From positions 1 through 24,788 of the forward strand of contig WPDH01000275.1 of NCBI GenBank assembly GCA_019137255.1: a DNA stretch of 24,788 bases, written 5' to 3'. The stretch comes from Corinectria fuckeliana. Lineage: Eukaryota; Ascomycota; Sordariomycetes; Hypocreales; Nectriaceae. A model generated the notes under the pieces. The model saw only the letters and a list, made by a program, of their open reading frames with translations, did no database searches and was not told the DNA's origin. Every line of letters starts with the position of its first letter. Positions within the stretch are counted from its first letter, which is position 1. The position numbers and the translations under genes were made by a program. Below, piece after piece: positions 17,350 to 24,788 of the stretch.

Positions 17350-18780
17350 TCACGGCGGCTCATCTGATGGAGTTGACTCTGTTGGAAGTGTCTGCTGTAT
17401 TTGTTTTTCTAGTAACGGGTCGTAGATGGCAGTGCCTCCCGGGAGCTGAGTAATGAGGTGCCGAATGTACACCAGGTCGTCTTCCAGAGACGTGCCTACC
17501 ACGAGGCCTTGTGGGCTGGATGGCGCTATCGGTACTCGCGCGAGAACGTCCACCACAGCCGAGGCAATGTCGTAGAGCTTCTCCGTCAAGCCAACCCCAT
17601 GCACCTTGATGCTGTCGATGGAGAGATCCCGCGTGGACAGGGTGAGGTCCTTGGCCACCTCGAGTGGGTATCGATATGTGAGGCGGTGTTGGTGGGTGCC
17701 CTCGCTGAGGTACCCTAAGCGCAGGCGTAGTTTCCAGATGATGACACGCAGCCAGAGCTGAGTGATTCGTAGATTCGCTTTCTGCGTGTCGTGTAGCTCC
17801 AATGTAGGCTGCAGGGCCGTGTTGACCACTGTCTCGACGTAGTCGAGTGAGGCAAGTGACGGCGGGGTGGCGACTATCTCGTGGTTGAGGAGGGCCACAA
17901 AGGACGTGTCGATCGGGCGAAACAAAGACCCAAGACTCCAGAAGCCGACGAGCGCCGGATCGCTTGTGTCCAGCTCCGGCGTCTCCGGAGTGACCTGCAG
18001 GGTGATGGGGCGGCGGTAGCGAATTGCATGTGATCTTTCCGAGATCAGCAAGACCCAGAAGAGCCGCTTGGCCAACGGCTTAAAGGCAGCATCGACATCG
18101 TCGAGCCTCAACAGATGGAACAGGGTCGTGGCCTCGCGTAGGAGTAAAAACGCCTGGCTGTGGTGCGACAGCCTGGCCTGGCAGGCGTACAGGAAAAAGA
18201 CCAGCAGGCATTGGTTGAAGGTGGGCTTGACGTGGCGTTGAATCAACTGGTGGGTTGCCAGAGCGACGTCGAGGATGATTTGCCCGTACGCGGCGTTCCT
18301 CTCGGGAATGATGCCCTGCGGAAACAGGCTCTCGGGTTCCTCGGCCTGCAGCAGCACCTGGGCGCACATGGCGACGAGGGCACAGTAGGCCTCGACTCGC
18401 ACCTCTGAGGAAGAAGCGACGACGGCTTTGAGATGCCCAACGTAGTCCCGCGTGAGGATGGGGATGGTCGGGTACAGCCGCGCAAAGAAGCGCTCGGCGC
18501 AGTAGTCGATGACGCTGGTCGGGACAAGCTCCGCCATGCTCTGCACGGGGTCTTCCGCTCCTGGACTCGTCGGAAACTCGGGATACCGGGCCATGACGCC
18601 CATCGACGAGTGAGGGAAGCATTGGTCGCCGAGTCCTGCGTCGACGCATCTCCTGCACGGCCGAAACTCGCTACAGCCCCGCCGCAGGGCCTTGCATCTC
18701 TGGCAAGCCCTGGGGACCTGGATCCTCTTGGCCGAGGTTTCCGCCGTGTTATTTGTGCCAATCCGCCGCTTGGGCTCCAT
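17350..18780 (-). CDS. Zn2Cys6 transcription factor, probable regulator of the maltose cluster
   Basis: It is a fungal binuclear zinc-cluster regulator of nuclear location. It is a single exon of 476 residues from the ATG at 18780. The zinc cluster is C26-x2-C29-x6-C36-x5-C42-x2-C45-x8-C54, preceded by basic residues (PKRR near the start, AKR at 17-19). The middle part carries a fungal-specific transcription factor domain, with the usual RLFWVLLISERSHAIRYRRP stretch near residues 235-260. Its 3' end faces the permease 3' end with only 58 bases between stops. Location beside a maltase/permease pair suggests a MAL-activator-like role, and the CGGAGnCTCCK sites in the shared promoter are its most likely targets; this is inference. 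Sequence alone does not show whether it is an AmyR or MAL63 orthologue. Confidence 0.9.
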   Translation of the reverse strand: MEPKRRIGTNNTAETSAKRIQVPRACQRCKALRRGCSEFRPCRRCVDAGLGDQCFPHSSMGVMARYPEFPTSPGAEDPVQSMAELVPTSVIDYCAERFFARLYPTIPILTRDYVGHLKAVVASSSEVRVEAYCALVAMCAQVLLQAEEPESLFPQGIIPERNAAYGQIILDVALATHQLIQRHVKPTFNQCLLVFFLYACQARLSHHSQAFLLLREATTLFHLLRLDDVDAAFKPLAKRLFWVLLISERSHAIRYRRPITLQVTPETPELDTSDPALVGFWSLGSLFRPIDTSFVALLNHEIVATPPSLASLDYVETVVNTALQPTLELHDTQKANLRITQLWLRVIIWKLRLRLGYLSEGTHQHRLTYRYPLEVAKDLTLSTRDLSIDSIKVHGVGLTEKLYDIASAVVDVLARVPIAPSSPQGLVVGTSLEDDLVYIRHLITQLPGGTAIYDPLLEKQIQQTLPTESTPSDEPP

Positions 18781-19664
18781 GCTGTGCTGCTGACACTTTG
18801 TTAGGTTGTAGTTGGAAGATGCGCGTGAGGAGTCGCGATATCAGCGTCGGTTAAATAGCGGGACATCTAGATCCGGGTATAATGCGAAGCAAGGCCTTAT
18901 GACTTTAAAGTAAAAACCAGATATAATGGACTGTCATTATGTACTGGTATGGGTCTAAGTTGTTTCATGCAGCCGAATTGAGCTGAGCTGAGCTGGTTGG
19001 TTCGTTAGTTCCTGTATACGCGGTGGCGGCAGATAAGCTACGTTCTAACACTCGGACAGCTATAGCCAATATTGCATGTACTGGGGTCAAAGTAAGGAGT
19101 CAGGTATCAATTAGTATCATTTGAATAAGCGAGTAAATGAGGGGCACGAAATGTCTTAAGCATTATACGGAACCAAGGTAAGGCTCTTAGGAGCTCTAGT
19201 TGCTTGTTTGTAAGTAATATATCACAGACTAGCTATGCACTTTGGCTGAGAATCGCCGGTACTGCACCAGGCACCAGTGATAGAGCCAGAGCAGGTCTAG
19301 AAGCCGGAAGACCGAGGCATGTCAACTTGTGTACTCGAATTAGATAGAATTTATCATACGGACACGCCGTGAGTTTTACTGGCGCTTGGATAGGTCTCGA
19401 GTGATGATACTTTCACTAGAGAGCTTAGACGCTAGGAGACTCATGTGAGACTGGACTATATTCAGAAGAAATTTTGACATCGACTGCTGGCCTTTAGCAG
19501 CACCACTAGCCGCTATAAGAAGCACAACCGTGGTGACGCCCTTGATTTATGGCTTAAGACTGTATAAGCCTGATCAGAACGAGAAAGAGGCCGCACATTG
19601 TAGTCAAGCTGAAGGTACTTATTCTTTTCTACCTCTGGATCTCTGTTTCTATCTAATATTATGT
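18781..19664. other. Intergenic, upstream of the Zn2Cys6 gene
   Basis: No gene is recognised. The part next to 18780 holds the regulator's promoter, in which I see no copy of the CGGAGnCTCCK motif. A short GAGCT/GCTGA run lies near 18980-18995. The remainder is mixed sequence with stops in all frames. Confidence 0.4.
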
Positions 19665-19665
19665 A

Positions 19666-19840
19666 CGGTGAAGGCTCGCTGAAAACTCGCCAAGTTTTCG
19701 GCTTTTCATAACCTATTATAGGATAAATAGGTATAGGGAAAACGCCGAGTGGTTGCCGAATCTTCCGCGAGCTTTTAGACTTTAACGCTAGTTGGTTGAT
19801 CTTTTAGCTAGATGATGGGTTGATTTGAGTTAGAGAGGAG
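19666..19840. mobile_element. Small hairpin element, MITE-like, copy 2
   Basis: It is related to 9682-9774 and the sequence following it. The left arm begins AAGGCTCGCTGA at 19671, then contains about 10 bases absent from copy 1 before rejoining TTTCGGC. The right arm is a diverged inverted copy at about 19744-19777. Beyond it, 19785-19835 aligns with about 9820-9870; here G residues remain where copy 1 has A. This copy is therefore less RIP-changed in that part. It is non-coding. Confidence 0.5.
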
Positions 19841-20134
19841 AACAATCTCGCAAAGCGGAATGCAGGTCAGCTTGGAATAGACAAGTTTATTAGCTGTACA
19901 CGTTAGAAAGGCAGTATCACGCAGTAGTTCTCATACTGTAGGTACATCTCTTAACACAGCGGCAAGATGGGCATAAAGCATCTAAAACGTCCGCTAGTGA
20001 GATAGTGCAGGAGCTATACAAGGCAACTAAATACAGGCCGTTTAATAGCTATTAAGAACAGTCTTAAAATCGTATTCGCATAAAAGATTAATGCCCTAGT
20101 AATTTAATTGCAAGATGGTTGTGATGATAATAGT
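19841..20134. other. Flank of the chromovirus insertion, no gene
   Basis: Mixed sequence without coding signal lies between the hairpin element and the LTR. The five bases before the LTR (ATAGT, 20130-20134) would be the target-site duplication if the element were complete, but its other end is missing. Confidence 0.35.
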
Positions 20135-20546
20135 TGTGACAGCTGGGTCTAACCTAAGGGTATAAGGTAGGTCTAGGACGTAAGAGTGTTTAAACAAGTA
20201 GTTTAGGATGTTATAGTGAGTAATATAGGTCATAGTCTAGTAATAGTAGAATAGTAGATTTAATATAACTAAGTGTTACTAATAGCTAGTAAGGCTATCT
20301 CTAGGAAAGTGCTAAGTAAATATATATATATACTTATATTAGATCACTAGATTATAGTAGTAATCTAGGTGATCTATTATCCTAGATCATAATAAGGCTA
20401 TTATGATCCTTTTATAATTAGTTATTTCCTAGGGATTACTAAGATTATAATATAATCTAAGTAATCTAATAGTGATAAGTAAGAAAAAGTAGGCATATTA
20501 TAGTTCTGCTGGTTATAACTGCCTAGTCTTAACCTAAGCTGTAATA
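20135..20546 (-). repeat. 3' LTR of the RIP-degraded chromovirus
   Basis: On the plus strand the region starts TGTGACAGCT (20135) and ends AGCTGTAATA (20546). These are inverted ends expected of an LTR once a TG-to-TA change by RIP is allowed. Directly outside the right end, on the minus strand, lies a purine run CAAAGAGGAGAT (20550-20561), the polypurine tract. This places the 3' LTR at the low-coordinate end, consistent with the minus orientation of the coding remnants. It is very A+T-rich. Confidence 0.55.
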
Positions 20547-23500
20547 TAATATCTCCTCTTTGTTTAGTCTTATCTTAAGACTATATATAAGGCCTAGTAT
20601 CTTAGTATTTCCTATATAAGTCTAACTTAGACTTATAAAGTATTCTTATCTCTAACTATTATATTAAGTTAAGTTATTAAATTATATAAAACTACTTAGC
20701 GATCTCTTTTAGTATAAACTATTAAATCTAAAAGTTATAAAGTTATACCCTATTTATACTATTTTAAGAGATAGTTAGTCTGTTAGATATTAGGGAAATC
20801 TTCCTATTATAAAGAGTATATTTAGTATAGTTATTTTTATAATAGTTCTAATATTATAATATTTTATAAGAGTATCCTAGATGTTTCTTCTTAATATCTT
20901 ACTGATTTTTCCTAGGTAGTAATATATACCCTTAAGGTATAGTATAAAATTAAGTCTAATATTAAATAAACTAAAAATATATTAGCTAAGGTGTTATCTT
21001 ATTTATTATATTTTTATTAGCAGAGGAAGGTTTTAAAGAAGTATAGTTTATTTCTATTTATATAAGGTATATAAGATATAAATAAGACAGATAGTATTTA
21101 TACCTAAGAGGATACTATTCTTTCTAAATAGTAAGCTATTAGTAAGATATAAGGTGCTAGTACTATAGATTTACTTAATTAGTCTTCTATTCTTAGTGAT
21201 TTCTTTATAACTTCTTCTAGTATTATTAGTAAAATTCCTTTAGGAGGTGTTAGGTATAAGTAATATTTTTAGCTAGTTCTTATTAATTATCACTCTTAGG
21301 ATAGTCTTTTTATTTAATAAGATACTTAGTTTGCTTATTTCTTATTCTTATATTAAGAATAGTTTTTACTATATACTTTTTTAGTCTTTTAATTTTAGTT
21401 TTATATTTATTACTAAGCTTAGTATAAATTATATCTTTTATAGTCTTAAAAAGTAAGATATAAAAAACTAGATAAAGTCTAACTTTTAGTAGTAAGTCTA
21501 ACTAGTAGTTATTTTCTAAGATTTTTTTAATAATTTTATAAGGTCTAATAAATTTATAGTCTAGTTTTTTATTTTATTATTTTATTTTAATATTTTTTAT
21601 TATAAGATAGACTATATCTCTCTTCTAAAAGGATAGTCTTTTTATTCTTTTTAGGTTATAGTATTTTTTTATTTAGTTTCTAACAAATTTAAGTTTAGTT
21701 TTTAGTTTTTTATATAGATTTTTTAATTTTTCTAATATAAGTATAGCTTTAAGAATAATTAATTTATCTTAGCTTGTTTTATAAGTATTAGAGGTAAATC
21801 TAAAATTAGTATATACTAGTATAGTTTTTATACTTTTATAAATAAAAGTATTATAACTTAGCTATATAATTAGGAGCTTTTTAACCTAGTTATTCTATTT
21901 ATAGTTAATATAATATTAAAAGTACTATTCTAGTATTTAGTTTATTTATTCCATCTGTTTATTAACTTATACTTAGAATACTATAGTAAGTTAGTAGTTT
22001 AATCTTAAGTAGTTTATAAGTAATTACTAAAACTTTAAAGTAAATAGAGTTTCTCTATTAGAGAGAATCTTTATAAGAAGTTTATAAATATAAATAATAT
22101 TTTATAAAAAGATATAAGTAAACTACTTTATATTTATTACTTTTTAATAAGATATAAAATAAGAAAATTTTATAAGTCTATTTATAATAATAAGAATACT
22201 ATTATAAAAGGTTTCTATTATAAGATCTTCTAATAAGAGTAGTTTTATAATAAAATCTATTATAACTAAGTCTTAAAGTTATTTTATAACTAGTAATAGT
22301 TATAGTTCTTTATATAGTTTATAGTATTAAGTCTTAGTTTTTATATAGAGGTTATACTAAGTTATAATATTTTTAATAATCTGTTTTATTCTAAGAAATT
22401 AATATATTATTCTAACTTTATTAAGAGTTTTATTAACTCTCTAATATTTATATAGTAAGTATTTATATATTTCTTATATAAGCTAGTATTATAGTTCTTT
22501 AGAAACTTACTGCTTAACTATATATTTATCCTTAGGTAGTATATTATTATACTCTTAGATTCGCTTAAGTAGTAGGTTTTCTTATTCTACTATATATATT
22601 ACAGCTAGTATTCTTATAATATAAAGTTAGTCTTTAGGGTATTTAGGGTATTTAGCTATTAAGTTTTATATAATATTATATATATTTTCTATAGTATAAA
22701 GTACCTTTATCTAAGTTATAATATAATAAATATTTCTATTATATACTTAATTATAGTAATATTATATAAGATAATCTTTTATATTTCTTAGAATAATAAT
22801 TTTACTATTTTTATTTATCCTAATAGGTCTTATTCTTAGAGAGTTACTAGTAACTTAGTTAAATTAATAGTTCTCTAGTTATCTTAAGAGCTTTAGGTAT
22901 TCTTTAGGTAGAATCTAATCCTATCTAAGTTTATCTTTCTTAGAATAGTTATTATATTTAGTAAGTATAATATATATATTATTATTTAAGTTATCTTCTT
23001 TATAGTATCTTTTAAAGATAAAAATAAGTTTTCTTCTATTATTATTATATTTACCTTCTTATTTATAAAGGGTATTTATAATAAACTTAGTCTTAAAATT
23101 ATTAAGTTTAATTCTTTCACCTAAGAGGTATTAGGTATATTTATTACTTAAGGATTATATTCTTTTATCTATAAGAATATAATATTATCTAAGTAGCATA
23201 ATATACTTTAGCCTTAGTAGTAACTTCTAGTTTATTATAATATACTTCTGTTTAAGATATCCTTTAGGTGTAAAGTATAAAAGTTATTTACTAATTTCTT
23301 ACTTTCTATTATTAAAGTTAGCTTATTAACTTATAGTATTAGCTTATCTGTTTTTAAATCTACTTTTATAGATAATTATATAGTTAAATTCTAAAAGGTA
23401 TTTAGTATAGTATAATTATTATCTTATAAGTTATTAGGTAGTTATAAAATAAGTAATATTCTTATAGTCTATATAGATCTTAACTTAGTATTTACTTTCT

Positions 23501-24222
23501 AGAAGGTAGTATTAGAATTCTTTAAATATGTTAATAATTATAAGAAATTCTTTATTATAAATAAGATAATTAAGTTTAACACTATATATTTTATAAGAGA
23601 AGAAAGTAATAAGATATAATATTCTATTATTATCTTATTATCTAATTTATACTTCTTATATAAAGTCTAATAAATTTATTTCTAGTTTAATTTCTTATTT
23701 TAGGTTAAATATAATAAGAATAGGTTTACTAAGGATTAATTATTTAATATTATTAAAAGCTTTCTATATAGTAATATCCTATCTAAATACTTCTTTTTTT
23801 CTAGTAAGATAGGTAAGTAGTATAATATAACTATTAAAGTTTTTAATAAATCTCTTATAGTAGTTAGTAAAACCTAAAAAGGATTATACTTTCTTAAGGT
23901 CTTTTAGTTTTTTTTATTTGCTTACTATAGTGATTTTCTTTAGATCTATTCTAATCTTATTATAAGAGATTATATATTTAAGAAATTCCACTTAGTTAAT
24001 ATAAAAATAACTTTTTTCTAGTTTAACTAAGAGATTAGTATCTTATAGTGCTTATAGTACCTTATAAATATATTTTATATATTCTTCTTTACTTTTAAAG
24101 AAGATTAGAATATTATCTAAGTAGTATATAATAAAAATATTAAGATATTCTTATAGTATATTATTAATTATATATTAAAATATTACTAGTATATTTATAA
24201 GTCTAAAAGGTAGGTAGAGACC
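20547..24222 (-). mobile_element. RIP-destroyed Ty3/gypsy retrotransposon (chromovirus) pol remnant, 5'-truncated
   Basis: Read on the minus strand, conserved pol features appear in order despite many stops. RT: LPFRLIN at 24193-24213 (from MPFGLTN) and YLDN at 24112-24123 (active site YLDD, last Asp codon GAT changed to AAT), 30 codons apart as in gypsy RTs. The RT-RNase H link is SFLGFTNYYKRFIKNFN, near 23830-23885. An RNase H-like part with YNKEFLIINIFKEF and IDYKNITYF lies around 23430-23600. Integrase: TDG of the QTDG region at 21950-21958. A chromodomain remnant, KYLIKxKDYPKSDN, lies near 21270-21345. Stops sit where Trp or Gln codons are expected, as RIP makes them. RT and TDG are in different frames, so at least one indel exists. 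The 5' part of RT, the protease and a 5' LTR are absent beyond 24222. The element cannot be active. Confidence 0.85.
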
Positions 24223-24450
24223 TGCTATGCTATTCTTACCTATCTGTATAACACACACAGAATAAGAGATAGCCTATACCACTCCCTCTAGAGTAGCAGA
24301 CTCCTCCCCTAAAGTAGTAGCACCCTCCACCTTAGCCTGTCTCTTTCTCTTAGCCTATATAAGATCAGCCTAAACACACAGCGGATTTGCAGCGAAGAAA
24401 CTTACTCTTATAGCTAGTATTATTATTGTTATTATTATTAGAATCTACAC
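24223..24450 (-). repeat. Less mutated repeat joined in frame to the RT remnant
   Basis: Base composition changes sharply near 24222, from nearly pure A+T to balanced sequence. On the minus strand the RT frame continues into this part for about 48 codons with a single TAG (24274-24276), reading for instance GATTLGEESATLEGVV. This is not RT sequence. It could be part of gag or another element protein joined by deletion, or a different repeat. It precedes the right copy of the edge repeat. Identity is unresolved. Confidence 0.4.
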
Positions 24451-24513
24451 ACAAACAGATTAGCACACATAACTGTATCTCTCCCGCTAAGGGACCATAC
24501 TAGGTTTATCATC

Positions 24514-24564
<51 letters not shown>

Positions 24565-24788
24565 GTTATCATCCTCAGCTGCATAAAGTCAGCTACTATA
24601 ATAAGACTGTAATAAAGCTATAGTATAAGCAGCTAGGAAATAAACATATTAATAAATCCTAGAAAGAACATATATTAGTATGCATTTAAGACCTAAAGCT
24701 AATATAAGCCTAATAAAAAGCCTAAGAGGAAGCTACTTATAGAGGTGTTAAAAAGAGAAGAAAGAAAGAAAGATATTATAACCTAAGA
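24451..24788. repeat. Less mutated copy of the edge repeat (right copy)
   Basis: It is the direct-orientation counterpart of 1-338. It keeps C and G at positions that are T and A in the left copy (for example CTCCCGCTAAGGGACC here, against an A/T-converted form there). A TTA microsatellite occupies about 24518-24563. The repeat runs off the window end, so its full length and ends are not seen. Confidence 0.85.

Noticed and set aside
13149..18780. Maltose block considered as a secondary-metabolite cluster
   Set aside because: There is no polyketide synthase, peptide synthetase, terpene synthase or P450; the genes form a simple sugar-utilisation set.

Overview
The window looks like an accessory, possibly subtelomeric, segment of a filamentous ascomycete (Pezizomycotina) genome. 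Evidence: protein-coding genes with very short GT-AG introns (42-51 nt), fungal families (Zn2Cys6 regulator, fungal bicupin oxalate decarboxylase, GH13 maltase, sugar-porter MFS), and gene-dense islands of normal base composition between extremely A+T-rich, stop-riddled blocks. Repeat copies in those blocks differ almost only by C-to-T and G-to-A changes, the signature of repeat-induced point mutation (RIP). No telomere repeat, rRNA or tRNA gene was recognised. The species cannot be named from the sequence alone.

Layout. (1) 1-1020: RIP-degraded A+T-rich repeat, ending in a 2-base N gap and a 19-base C run, probably an assembly join. (2) 1021-3467: mosaic of transposon-like debris, including a polypurine tract followed by an LTR-like start with a TATA box near 2220. 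(3) 3468-6226: a secreted oxalate decarboxylase (minus, four exons) divergent from a DUF1275/YoaK-type membrane protein (plus, two exons). (4) 7043-9109: a SulP/SLC26 anion transporter with a STAS domain. (5) 9110-10259: intergenic DNA with a small hairpin element of MITE type and an A+T-rich stretch. (6) 10260-12811: a metallo-beta-lactamase-fold hydrolase with a damaged or truncated 3' end, and a DmpA-type (P1/S58) aminopeptidase, both minus. (7) 13149-18780: a maltose-utilisation cluster made of an intracellular GH13 maltase (minus), a divergent MFS alpha-glucoside permease (plus, three exons) and a convergent Zn2Cys6 regulator (minus). (8) 18781-20134: intergenic DNA with a second copy of the hairpin element. 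(9) 20135-24222: a RIP-destroyed Ty3/gypsy chromovirus on the minus strand, with remnants of RT, RNase H, integrase, chromodomain, polypurine tract and 3' LTR. (10) 24223-24788: a less mutated repeat whose last 338 bases match window positions 1 to about 338.

How the genes may work together. The maltase has no signal peptide, so the permease would import maltose or another alpha-glucoside for cytosolic cleavage, and the adjacent regulator would control the pair. Their shared 622-bp promoter carries four copies of a near-palindrome of the form CGGAGnCTCCK, a good candidate operator. The oxalate decarboxylase would convert oxalate to formate and CO2 outside the cell or in the wall. The neighbouring SulP carrier and DUF1275 protein could be linked to anion handling, but that is inference. 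I found no clearly unprecedented system. The most informative signals are the candidate operator array, the RIP-contrasted repeats at both window edges, and the metallo-hydrolase whose reading frame is interrupted next to RIP-affected DNA.
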